A model generated the notes under the pieces. It did not search any database. It worked only from the letters and a program-made list of their open reading frames with translations, and was not told where the DNA came from. This document shows, piece by piece, positions 1 to 9,619 of a DNA stretch of 22,145 nucleotides. The stretch's first letter is position 1. Each line of letters opens with the position of its first letter. Position numbers and translations under genes: made by a program. Origin of the DNA: Chara braunii (lineage: Eukaryota > Streptophyta > Charophyceae > Charales > Characeae); assembly GCA_003427395.1 (NCBI GenBank), contig BFEA01000230.1, forward strand, positions 549,087 through 571,231, written 5' to 3'.

Positions 1-1
1 G

Positions 2-79
2 GATATTGCAAAGATTCTTAAAAAATTTAATCAGATTCTACAAGGTGTTTGTAATTATTATAGTTTTGTACACAATCGT
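2..79 (+). pseudogene. Group II intron maturase (domain X) fragment
   Basis: Read from base 2, this stretch encodes about 26 residues containing KKFNQILQGVCNYYSFVHNR. That is the pattern of the maturase domain X at the C-terminus of organellar group II intron reverse transcriptases: a K-[YF]-N start, a hydrophobic-G step, then NYYSFV-N. In the family this domain binds the intron RNA and helps splicing. Only this block is present. The canonical continuation, a helix rich in Ser/Ala/Leu, is replaced at about base 80 by sequence that is antisense LSU rRNA. The 5' part (RT domain) lies outside the window or is missing. No catalytic RT motif is visible, so this is a fragment and not a gene. The reading rests on a short motif, but the NYYSFV-N signature is specific. 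Confidence 0.6.
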
Positions 80-84
80 ACCAC

Positions 85-262
85 CTTCTCTGGCAAGACT
101 TTCCAATCTTTTCTAATTTGCTTGGATGGTATTTAGAGCCTAATCCGCGTTCGCTCGCCACTACTAACGGAGTCTCGGTTGATGTGCTTTCCTTTAGCTA
201 CTTAGATGTTTCAGTTCGCTAAGTCAACTTCGTTGCGGTTTCCCGATAAGAAATCCATGACC
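85..262 (-). pseudogene. rrnL: Mitochondrial-type LSU rRNA 5'-domain fragment (antisense)
   Basis: The minus strand from about 225 down to 131 reads GAACTGAAACATCTAAGTAG, then GGAAAGCACATCAACCGAGA, then CTCCGTTAGTAGTGGCGAGC and GAACGCGGATTAGGC. This is the conserved domain I segment of bacterial-type large-subunit rRNA. The CTCCGTTAGTAGTGGCGAGC form is the mitochondrial/alphaproteobacterial version; the plastid 23S segment differs (CCCGTAGTAGCGG). Weaker similarity runs outward on both sides: a GATTTC..GGGAAACC block near 240-255 and a GGAAAG..GCCAGAGAAGGTGG block near 85-115. Only about 180 nt of a multi-kilobase rRNA are present, and both neighbours are unrelated, so this is a transferred fragment (NUMT-like). 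A chimeric assembly junction remains possible. Confidence 0.8.
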
Positions 263-2190
263 GTCCAAATAATCCTCGTACCGACTCTCCCTTGATATCA
301 TACCGAGAACTCTAAGTCTGATCCACCACTTTGGCAGGTGTCTCCCTCTCCATCCTCGCTGCCATATCCTGAAGTTGTCGTCTCAGGTCCTGGATAATAG
401 GGGCCTGACTGACTACCTGTACTCTGACCTCCTTGATCTCCGTCTCTGCAATCTCCAAACGTACTCCCTAGCTTACTTCCTTTATCTTCTTTTCAGCTAA
501 ATCGTCTTTCAACATCAAATACCTATGGAAAGATGTCTTAGGAAGAAAGCGGATCCTGTGATCAAAGCTCTCGTCAGCTAACCTCGCTGTCTCGAACCCC
601 GCTCTCTCTAGTGTAGTGAGTCCCTCTGCTCTCAAACTCCAAAACTCTCTCCACATCTCAGAGACTCCAAGGGCTCTAGGTGGTGGTACACCTGGTGGCT
701 GGTCTGGGAGTGCCCCTGCTGCCTCCAATCTTTATCTCTCCTGCAAAATCTCCTCCACTCGTTTACCAGTCATGACCCTCTTCTCCTCAACCATCTTTCT
801 TGGTGCCGCTCTACCTCCTGTAACACGAATTTTCCTCACTGGTACGTCAACTTTAGCCTGTGCCTCTATCTAGAGTGGCTCTTGTGGTTGCTCAGGGGAT
901 GAGGGTTCCTCGAGATCAGGGTGTTTCTGGGCATGTGCTGCCTCCAACCTGTCATCTCCACTCTCGTGCCAGGTGAAAGAGCCATATCTGGAGGAGATAG
1001 TAATGTCTCTCTAGGCTGAAGCTTCTCTCCTGCCTCTTGGACACCCTCTGTTGCTGACTCTGTTCTCGGTACAGGAACTGGTAACTGAGAAGTATCCTCT
1101 TCAACCTCAATCACCTTCTCTGCTCGCCACTTACCCTGAATACTAGGCCCCGCCTCTCAATCCCCGCTGGCATGTGACACCCTCCATTGCAAGACGTCCA
1201 TGTGCACCGCTAGGCTCTGCAGAGAGCCTACCATCGGCATTACATCCTCTGGCACCGGCTGAGGGGACTCTCGCAATCCTCCCTCCGTGAACCGCTGGAA
1301 GACCACTGACCCCAGCCCTCACTCAGGATACATTCCTGGTTCCTGCGCAGGCTGTGCTGGCTCCTCATATCGTCGGGCAAGCGCCTTTCGTCCTCCCCGA
1401 GTTGGAGCGGCTTCCCTAGGCTCAGGGTCCCTTTGTCTCTTACTTCTCTGCCGCCTCTCGACCCTGGGCTGGAGTGGCACTGACTCTGGCCTTCCCTCAA
1501 ATATGCTCCTCATCGTCCTGAGTGACCGCCTAATGTTTCCTCTATCTCCGAGTTCCACTCGCACATCTATCTTGTCCATTTCCCTCTCTTCCCGTTGACA
1601 AGCCACCCACACTTCTTTCCATTTTCGTCTGTCTAGATAACTTGTACGGGACTAGCCCTAATGCCAAATCCACAACCATTGCATTCTATCCTTCCTTGGA
1701 CAAGTAAATCCATCCCTGGGTCTCCACAGTCCCCCGAAATTCCAAATCTGTCAAGCTCGGCGCTATCCGGGTTAGGCTGGCCTTGGTCCACAACGTTTCT
1801 ATCCAAAGGAAGGCGTCCCCTTCACCCAATATCACGGTTTGATATGTCGGCTCTACATCTGTCCAGGTCCCTTCTTCCAGTAGAACGACGGATACCCCGT
1901 CCTTCACATCTATTGACATTTCCGGTCCGCTGGAATAGATTGGGCACAATAGTCACCGCGCCATCTTGATTCCAGTACTCGACCCCTGTTTTTTTTTCAC
2001 AACCAAGCACCGACCCCAGTTCTTGGGTCCGATCAGCCTATATCCTGGATGAGAATATTTCAGACCCCTCATACCTCCCCATTCTCAAATTCTAACCTCC
2101 TTCGGGTACCCCTGAACGGTCCCCTTTCACCCAAGCTCATTTTCTTGGTTCCTTCAAAGTTGACCTCTATTTCTTCCTCTCATGGTCTTC
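252..2190 (-). pseudogene. Decayed repeat-family protein gene (gag-like, unidentified)
   Basis: A protein-like frame runs on the minus strand for about 1.9 kb. It is broken by stops whose plus-strand first bases are 2180, 2069, 2060, 2033, 1686, 1319, 1157, 870, 732, 468 and 312, and by frameshifts near 2015, 1930, 1645 and 945. Stitched by eye, the order is: a basic N-terminus (KKMSLGERGPFRG, near 2120); a block with VEYWNQDGAVTIVPN; a block with VVLLEEGTWTDVEPTYQTVI and LWTKASL; AMVVDLALGLVP followed after a frameshift by TSYLDRRKWKEVWVACQREE; RRSLRTMRSIFEGRPESVPL; a Pro/Arg/Glu-rich low-complexity stretch; and a charged, coiled-coil-like C-terminus (about 730-320) with MWREFWSLRAEGL and LRRQLQDMAARMERE. 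I see no zinc knuckle, protease, RT or integrase motif. The combination of one fixed frame order, charged linker and coiled coil suggests a retroelement gag or a multicopy hypothetical protein. From memory such frames recur in Chara braunii; this was not checked. Confidence 0.6.
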
Positions 2191-3825
2191 ACTCACTCGT
2201 GCGGACTTAGGCAGGAGATGGGAATATACTAGAATCTTAGCCCCGCCTAACAACTCATGTCTCAGCTACGAAATACGAAAAACTCAAGCAATCTCACACA
2301 TAGGCACGATCATCTCCTTACCAACCTTTTTCCAAAATGGTCACTCCACTGTTACTATCGGTAGAGTCTTATTTCATACCTCAAGCACAGCTCAACCGTC
2401 GTGAGCGTAGTACCTCAACTCCGGCACAGGGTATCACGCCTCTCTGTTTGTTTATCATACCCCATCCCGTTTTGCCTCCCTCGCACACCCCGTTGGCACC
2501 AGGAATCACCCCGCGCACCCCGGTAGGAGCAAAGGTCTGTTGTTCGGGCATTCACTTTCATCAGTCCGATAAGAGTTAATTTTTTCTATGTCGTACTTCG
2601 AGAAACTACTAACCGTCTCCGAGGCTCTCTCCTTGCCCCATATGCAGCGGTCCTACTCCGTTTGCCGATAAGCAGCCGCCCCGCCTGAGGAGACGTTTCG
2701 CATCCCCCCTGGGCAAGGTTTCAAGTCATGCTCGGTCCGCCCGGGAGAGAGTGCTACTAATCAACTGGCGAGACCAATTCCTGCCCAATAGCCCGGTGGC
2801 CCAACCTCCCACATATAAGACAAGGAGACACTTCAAAGAAACGACATTTCGCAACCCGCCTCAGCTGGTTCAGACCCACTCTTTCCTTCCGTAGGCAGAA
2901 AGCTCAATTTCCCCTCATGCAGATCACAAGTGAGACACACATAGTACAAGTGTATTTCCCATGGTGCATCCATCGCATCCTACCCATACCTCGAATTATC
3001 TCTCAGAACTGTGTGTGTCACTCCCCGCACTGTCCATACACAGCGGCTGGTTCCTTTCCGTGAGCATCTTCAAAGGTGAGCTAGTTTTCTTTGGAGTCTA
3101 GCAACTCCCTTCATTCTCTTTTCCTTCATAGGGCAGTATTGTTCTTTTCTCGATTACCGTTGTGTTCATGTTGGTTCCTTCAAGCATCCGAAGTGTATAT
3201 TGCATGGGCCCAACAAAAGAAGGAGAGGGAAGAGCACCCAGGCGGTCGGATCACTCCGCCACGAGATTTTCATTGAACCCCGATCGATGCCGAAGCACCA
3301 AACGGATGCTAGGTAACCGGAACCCTTCTTTCACACGAAGAGGAAAGGTCGACCTGCGATGCTACCTTAAAAGATTAAGTGCAAAACATTATATACAACT
3401 TGGATATTCTAAACAGTTCAGGGTGACTAGGTTGGGTAGCCTAGTCATATACCCAAGGAAGATAAAAGTTGTGGTGCCTTCTGCTTGTGTATATCCAATG
3501 ACTAAGCTATAAAGGTTCCCATAAGTTTGGATGGTCTAACTTTACGGCCTAAGTAAGTTGGGTATGAGGTACAAATCATTGAAAAACTTTGAACTATTGT
3601 TTGTTAAGGTTTGACCTTGGATCTGGTGAAAGTACTTACCATTGTGGTTTGACCTTGCATGTGACTGAGTAAGATCACTACCTAGTTTAAGTTTCAGTCT
3701 AACAGGTAGTTGATTTAGTTGTTCGCCACACGCCAAGGCTGTAAGAGTTACTTCAATTTCTCCATTTTCTGAGCAATTTTTTTTTACTTAGATCAATTCT
3801 CACATTTTATGGCAGCATTTGATAA
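2190..3825. other. No gene recognised
   Basis: There are only short frames here (longest about 116 codons, plus strand 3162-3512), with no recognisable domain. An imperfect pairing of CGTCTCC (2619) with GGAGACG (2687) is the only local symmetry noted. The stretch upstream of the decayed minus-strand frame may include its 5' untranslated region or a long terminal repeat, but I found no matching second LTR copy in the window. Confidence 0.4.
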
Positions 3826-4380
3826 ACTTGGCTTTATATAAATTTCGGTATGTTACTTTCTCTACGGGAAGCGCTCTCAAAATATGACTCTTAATAGTTC
3901 AACTTTTGTCTAAGTTTTATGTCTGGCTTAGTAAGAATCTGAAAGACATACTTTGATAGGCGAAGTGTTGCCCAAATTTTACTAATTCAGGGTGTTAGAC
4001 AAAATTTAACTTTGAAAAGCCAGAGTTCTTTTAAATTTTGAACTTAGCTTTGTATAAATTTTAAAAATTTACTTTTTCTACGGGAAGCGCTGCCGAAATT
4101 TCTGCAAAACTAAGGAGTTAGTTAAATTTTGTCTTGATTGAGTTCAAGTCTTATGTTTGAGTTCAAGTCTGAGTTAGTATAAATCTGATAAGCTTACTTC
4201 TCTAAGGTAGATGCGGGGCAAATTTTTATTAATTCAGGGAGTTACACAAAATTTAATTTTTTCAAGTTATAGATTATTTCAGTTTTCATATTCGAGCTAG
4301 TGTAAATTATGAAAAGACACTTTTCTTACGGGAAGTGTTGCCAGAATTTTCTTAGTTTAAAGAAGTTAGATTATATTTTA
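3826..4380. repeat. Degenerate tandem repeat, about five units of 94-124 bp
   Basis: A recurring block reads approximately 'TTAGTATAAAT..TGAAAAGA..CTT, then CTACGGGAAG(T/C)G(C/T)TGCC, AAATTTT, CTAATTCAGG, GAGTTAGACAAAATTTAA'. The TACGGGAAG-like core recurs at 3863, 3957, 4079, 4203 and 4327, giving spacings of 94, 122, 124 and 124 bp. Units are strongly diverged, with roughly two thirds of the recognisable positions shared. The sequence is AT-rich with no open frame across units. It could be a decayed minisatellite or subterminal repeats of a transposon. Confidence 0.7.
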
Positions 4381-6126
4381 ACAGATGACAATTTTGGCAA
4401 TCCAACCTGAATAGGGGAGATTCAGTCATCAGTCTACCTTTCTTTGGGCATTGGCTTAGAGGTAGGCTTAGACTTAGTTATCAGGAGAATTTTGAGTCAG
4501 AGCGAGACATGAGGATTTATTTTCCATACACTTATAAACCTAGTTGAACATTGACCTGTCTTATGTTACATGTCCTTATTGATCGAATCGATTCAGGATT
4601 TGGGCTAGATTCAACTTGATCCTACGAGGATCATCTTTATCACTGATAACAGGTCGGTTGCCGATTCGTCGGTTTACGATTCAACTCCAAATTCATTCCT
4701 GCCAACTCAACCTGATGGCTTTAGCCCTTACGTTTGAATTGTTTCATTTGATTATTCACCCGAACGTCATTAAATGACCATTTAACAAAGATATTGAGTG
4801 TTATTTATTTATACTAGGTTAGACAAAGGTTGAGGCTTGTATGGCTAAAGCGAAGGGTATGAGTGCAAAAAATAGTTGAGGTTGACCCCGTGTAGTGCAT
4901 AGACTTTTGGTTGAATCTTTGATGTGATTGCAGATATGTTTTGTGGTTTGGACTTTGGACTTGATTGTCTTCATTCACATACATATATATGGTTGAGAAG
5001 AGTCCCACTGTGATTGTGAGAAGTGATCGTTTCATATTATATACCCCTCTTATATATACACATACATATGCCTTTAGTGTTCGCGCGGCCTACCTTGACC
5101 TCGCATAAGGGTTAAGCAGATTATGCTTTGAGAGAAAGGGAAGATTCTTTTTTAACTTTGTTTTTTATAATTATTATGGTTAGACGTTGAAGTCCGTGAC
5201 AATTGTTAAAGTCAAATCTCTTTATCTCTTTTCTGGTTCTGGATTATGGAGTTTGTCTCTACGGCCTCGAGAGACGACTGTTACCACAAGTATGAACCTG
5301 TGTACCACCCACTCTCCCGAGGGTGCAGAAGAGGGTATGGTGATCAACCACCTTAGCGGTTGTCTAACGTTTAAATATTAACCACTCACGGCGCATGTCA
5401 GTCGAACACTTGAGTGTCGAACGCAACCCTCGAGATCAATGAGGAGCGCATGATTATGGGTACTATATAGTTAGTCATCATTGTGACTGTCTACATATGT
5501 TTGCATTGCGAACCGATATAAGAAGGCCTTGCGGCCACGCACTTTTATACAAAGTCCCGCGAGTGTCGCTCAATCGGTTTCCGCGTTGGAAGGTTGTGGG
5601 ACAAATATTAAACGGACTATGAGTATTTTGCTTTTCTTTTGCTTGTGTGTATGTGCGCGAGTTATTTGTTTTTGCTTTAAACGTGGTGTAATGCGTGGTG
5701 AGTTGGATGTGTCCTAGTCGACCGACAATGACGCTCGCTTGGGACTTCAGCCCCGCAATGCGTCGGTTCTCGTGCGGGTCCGATAGACACGTGAGATCGC
5801 GCGTTCCCCCGTATGCTACAACGTACGAGCAACGCCTTCGGCTAAATCACCTCTGTGATTGCAATTGATTAACTTTCGTACTGTGGACGGGTAGCTCGAT
5901 GGGGATACGCCCACCAAAGGGAGGTGATAGTTCCCGCAGGTGGAGGTGAAGTTGTTCCTTGCGTAAGCCCGATCCTGTCGTAGGGGCTCGCGAGAGGTAT
6001 GGCTGCCGCACTCAGCCGGAGCGACTATGGAAGCTCCATTTGTACCGCGATAGTGACCAACTCCTGCGTGACGCAGACGGAAGAGTCTCGCCCTGCTCGG
6101 GACCGATGCGCTTGACAATGGGTTTC
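4381..6126. other. No gene recognised
   Basis: The left part (to about 5050) is AT-rich. From about 5050 to 6126 the base composition becomes mixed to GC-rich, which marks a change of origin. The only long frame, a minus-strand frame over 5816-6268, starts inside a poly(A/T) tract and crosses the boundary of the transposon-like element at 6127, so I do not treat it as a gene. No LTR pair, rRNA or tRNA was recognised. Confidence 0.4.
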
Positions 6127-6702
6127 TTAAACCGCCACTACCTCTAAGTCTGCGTTTGTCGAGCTTGATTTTCACTCTGCACCAAGTTTTACTGAATCGG
6201 GGCAGTTCATAGAAAATAAAACACAAAAGAATAAGGAAGAAGAAAAAAAAAAAAAAAAAAAAAATCAAATGTCTCGATAACCATCAGATACATTCATAGA
6301 GGTGCTCGTGTGACTCTACCCTCAGTGTGTTTCCGGATGGAAAAAAAAAAAAAACTCCCTTATGTTATGATTGAGGGTGGGCATAAGATGTTACAATGTC
6401 GAGATAGTTTATGTCACTCATTAAATATGTCATCCCTGACTGACGAGGCGGTACAGCAATACGGGAAAAAAAAAAAAAAAAACAATTCCAAACATAATCG
6501 TCAGATACATTCCTCAAAGCATTGTTGCAACTTCAGTCCTCGTGAAAGCCTTCCCCAGCATGCATTTAAAATTATATTTTTTATCCTTTTTTTTTCCCTT
6601 CTTCTTTTCGTCCTTCTCCTACCCTATCCTCAGCCCCATGTTTTAAGGAGTAGGCTACTAGATAGCCTTTGTGTTTGCCTGTGAAAGGTAATGGTGGTTT
6701 AA
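6127..6702. mobile_element. TTAA-flanked element with CCACC-type terminal inverted repeats (copy 1)
   Basis: The left end reads TTAAACCGCCACTACCT (6127-6143). The right end reads AGGTAATGGTGGTTTAA (6686-6702), whose complement is TTAAACCACCATTACCT, a match of 15 of 17. TTAA flanks both ends, as expected for a TTAA target-site duplication. The internal 568 bp hold A-tracts at about 6243-6264, 6340-6353 and 6465-6481 and a T/C-rich tract near 6570-6620. Two related subunits contain CAGATACATTC (6285 and 6502, 217 bp apart). The first subunit is the reverse complement of subunits at 21.6 kb and 9.4 kb. No transposase frame is present, so this would be a non-autonomous element. The TTAA preference recalls piggyBac-type elements, but the terminal bases do not match the piggyBac consensus I know, so the superfamily is open. 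Confidence 0.65.
6274..6560 (-). repeat. Two CATCAGATAC subunits inside TTAA element copy 1
   Basis: Subunit 1 (about 6274-6340) carries in order CCATCAGATAC, AGGTG, GTG-GA, CCCTCAGTG and CGGATG. The same words occur in the same order in the reverse complement of 21595-21665. Subunit 2 (about 6495-6560) carries GTCAGATACATTCCT and a weaker continuation. Each subunit is next to an A-tract. This shared order, in inverted orientation, links copy 1 to the long element at 20.8-21.8 kb. Confidence 0.65.
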
Positions 6703-8340
6703 TATTATTTTTTAAAACTTTTTCTAAAAATAAACAAATTCTACAAACTTTTTAATTTTCAAGGTGTTTGAGGCATTCTATGGGCAAAAAGTCGCAAAAG
6801 TTATAAGTTCTTTTTCTGTTTGCGCACGGGATGTACAGTGACTAAAATTAAAAATGTGACAAATTACCATGATATTTATTTTTCGATCCCACAAATTTAT
6901 TTTTTTATAATAAGTTTTCTTCAAAACATCGCTATAATCTATAGCATCTCAATTTTCATATACTAATTATTTTATACGCAAACAATTGTTAGATGTAATG
7001 CTTGAAAATTGCAAAACTAAACCCGTTTGTGTCTGACGGTGTGCGCTCTGGAAAAAAAAACGTTCCTAACTCACACAAATGACAATTTATGAGTTTCGAG
7101 GGGAGTCGTGGTTTAAGTAATCTTACCTTCTTAGTTTGATATAAAATGTCACTAATTACTTCCCTACTATCTACATCGGTAATGCTATGTCAGATGTCAT
7201 AAACTAATATTTGTTTACATACTTCAAACATATTTACGAATTTAATATTTATAATTTTGATTAAATACACCCTCATAATAAATATCATCGCAATATTTTG
7301 TATTGCTCCGACAACTATCCTTCCCTCTTGCAATGTTCCTTCCACAACCCACAAAGGATCATTATGTCCTTTCCTCCTTTGTTTTTTCATTCATAACGGA
7401 ACTTTTATGGTAGAAGTTTTTGAAGCTCTTCAATGTCCTATCACATTTTTTAACAGGTTTCTTCCCAAACCTCTTCCATATGAAAATCAACACAATGTTT
7501 ATTAATTTGATTATTTTATTAACTTTCTATTTGATGCCAACCCATTGAGGGCTTATTAAATTTATTTATAAGGATTCCCTCTCATTACCTTTTTTTTCCC
7601 CCTGTACAATACTCAATCAAAGTTATCAATGGTTATGCCTTACTCTTTAACATTATTAGATTCGATCCCACCCCCATCCTTTCATTTTGATTCATATTTT
7701 CCCTTTCAATTTACAAAAATAAAAAATAATATACCGTTTTTCTAATGGAACATCAGAGCAACTACTCAATATTTTTTAATATACTACATAACTTGTCCCT
7801 GTCAAATTTTGCCCCTGTCACCTCTTCTTTCCCCGCTTCCCTATTTATTAATCTCATTTAATCTCACAGTCAACTGGTCCACGTAATCGAAATTGAGATA
7901 TATATTTTTTCGTTAGCTAAATAAAACGGTTCAGGACCTTAACCATTTTGTTACTAGCTTGTCCAAAGCTTTGAGCTCCCCTACGTATTTTCATTTTGAT
8001 AATACGTACCTTCTTTCCCCATACAAATTTCTCATTTTTTTCCTTAAATTCGACAATCCTCGTAACTTGTAAGACTCAAGACGCTTGAATTTATCCCTCT
8101 TAAATCCATCAACCTCTTCTAAAAGTTTTCTTGTGCCACAATGTCTCCTTAATTTATTTCCCATAGAGTATTAAGCATATTACTAAGGTTTCAATAACAT
8201 TCTTCCTAAGTAGACAACTCTTATAATTATTAATTTCATCCATTAAGCTAATGTTTTAGTTGCCCCCACAAAAACAACTTTTCCCCATCCTCGTAGCAAA
8301 CATCCTACTCAAGCCACATTCTTCAACGGAGAGTCGTTAA
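6703..8340. other. AT-rich stretch, no gene recognised
   Basis: This stretch is strongly AT-rich, with many stops in all frames. Short frames at 7190-7390 (minus) and 7257-7505 (plus) overlap each other and show no recognisable motif. Words resembling a tRNA B-box (GATTCGATCCC at about 7661) occur without a matching A-box at tRNA distance, so no tRNA is called. Confidence 0.4.
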
Positions 8341-8344
8341 AAAA

Positions 8345-8490
8345 GAATGCATCTTGCGCTATAATATGAGAATGAATTTTTCGCTATAATATGAGAATGA
8401 ATCTTCCGCTATAATAACTTTTCACCAAATACGCAAAAAAACGTTTCACCAAATGTGAAAAATGAGAATGAATCTTCCGCTAAAATATGA
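8345..8490. repeat. 25-bp tandem repeat with CGCTATAATATGAGAATGAA core
   Basis: The core CGCTATAAT starts at 8357, 8382 and 8407 with an exact 25-bp step. A further separated copy (GAGAATGAATCTTCCGCTAAAAT) lies at 8464. A second small direct repeat, TTTCACCAAAT, occurs twice between the third and fourth copies. The TATAAT word is probably a by-product of AT-richness and not a bacterial promoter in this context. Confidence 0.8.
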
Positions 8491-8621
8491 AAAAATATGC
8501 ATTGGCGTAGTCAGTCACGTCCCTCATCACTTCCTGCTGCTCCCTGGCTTTCCACTGCCCCGCTACCACTTTTTTTGGCTGCCATTTGTTAGACGGTAGG
8601 AGACAACCAAGAAGAGCGCAG

Positions 8622-8743
8622 GGGCCTCGCTCCACAACTCTCGACATGCGTAAAAGATAAAAATCATGGCAGTGCATTTTCCTATGTTCTAGCAAAATAT
8701 TCACTCTCATTTTGCACATGTCGAAAGTAGTGGAGCGAGGTCC
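8622..8743. repeat. 122-nt imperfect hairpin with 34-nt arms
   Basis: The left arm 8622-8655 (GGGCCTCGCTCCACAACTCT, continuing CGACATGCGTAAAA) pairs with the right arm 8710-8743. The reverse complement of the right arm matches 29 of 34 positions without gaps, and several mismatches would be G-U pairs in RNA. The loop is about 54 nt. Size and mismatch density resemble a plant-type miRNA precursor, but also a short foldback transposon or a decayed MITE. No flanking target duplication was found. A (GA)25 tract begins 40 bp downstream. Confidence 0.7.
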
Positions 8744-8776
8744 AAAGTGACGGACAGACAACACAAACACACATAC

Positions 8777-8782
<6 letters not shown>

Positions 8783-8832
<50 letters not shown>
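8783..8832. repeat. (AG)25 microsatellite
   Basis: Twenty-five uninterrupted AG dinucleotides, preceded by a short CA-rich stretch (ACACAAACACACATACATAC). The same GA/CT motif class recurs at 12123, 15141, 15548, 18111 and 22067. Confidence 0.98.
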
Positions 8833-8834
<2 letters not shown>

Positions 8835-9130
8835 TGAACATTTACCTTGACCTAAACAAGAATCGGACAAAAGAAAAAAAATATTATGATTGAATATTTT
8901 TGAAATTTGCATAGAAGCATATGCATTTTCTTCAAATACAAAGCACTTGCTTTATAACCGAAGTGCCCTTCTATTTGAAAAAATTCAAATTATTGACACA
9001 ATAGAAGAGTGTTCCTTCATTTTTGAGTTTGCACTATCCTTTATCTTTATTTTGAACATACTCTCATCATACTCAACTTGTGCCACAATCCTTTTCATAT
9101 ATCCAAACTTCTTCTCCATTGCCTGAATCC

Positions 9131-9600
9131 AGCGACATCGGGGAAACCCTCTCCGAGGCAGAAGTCTCACCACTGCCTGAATCTAGCTACTACGTGTGTC
9201 ACATGAATGTTATTGTTTTTTTGCTATTTTTCCTACTTTTCGTTTCCTTTTGGCGACGAAGGGCAAGTACCTGCCTCACTCGCATCATCCTCACTCTAAA
9301 ATTATAGCATCCTATCAGACCACGATCGCAACAGGAGGGTTACTTTTTCCACCCCCTTCGCCATTTTCGTTTCATTAGACGGACAACCTCACCGAGGGCA
9401 CATTCACACTACCACCTCATAAAATTGCATCTCATGGTTATCACAGCGTCAGGGAAGTTTTTTCTTTTTCCCCTTGTTCTTTTTGGATGCAACTGCCATG
9501 CGTACCAGGAAAAAAAAAAAAAAACACCAAGACCCAGGCTCGACAAAAATTGGCATGCTGTGAAATTGAGGATCCAAGGGACTGGTGGCTTACTATCACC
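9131..9600 (+). repeat. Diverged relative of the 21-kb tandem subunits
   Basis: The block 9380-9465 has CTCACCGAGGGCACA, then CACCTCATA, then GGTTATCACAGCGTCAGGGA, then AGTTTTTTC. The 21600-21690 block has, in the same order, CTCACTGAGGGCACAA, CACCTCCTA, GGCTGTCACGGCG, GAAGTTTC. Further on, 9538-9600 (GGCTCGACAAAAATTGGCA, ending ACTGGTGGCTTAC) parallels 21760-21821 (GGCTCAGCAAAACTCGGTGC, ending AGTGGTGGTCTTAC). An earlier block at 9135-9175 (GGGGAAACCCTCTCCGAGGC) parallels 21015-21045. A right terminus is recognisable at about 9579-9593. I could not find the left TIR, so this copy is truncated or very diverged. Confidence 0.6.
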
Positions 9601-9619
9601 AAGGAGATAAATCAATCAT

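Noticed and set aside
5816-6268. 150-codon minus-strand open frame
   Set aside because: Its N-terminus is a Phe run encoded by a poly(A) tract and it crosses the boundary of the TTAA element at 6127; no domain seen.
7650-7690. B-box-like GATTCGATCCC as part of a tRNA gene
   Set aside because: No A-box or cloverleaf at the right distance upstream; a single 11-base match is expected by chance in a window this size.
8345-8420. TATAAT words as bacterial -10 promoters
   Set aside because: Eukaryotic context and AT-rich tandem repeat; no -35 partner or downstream gene.
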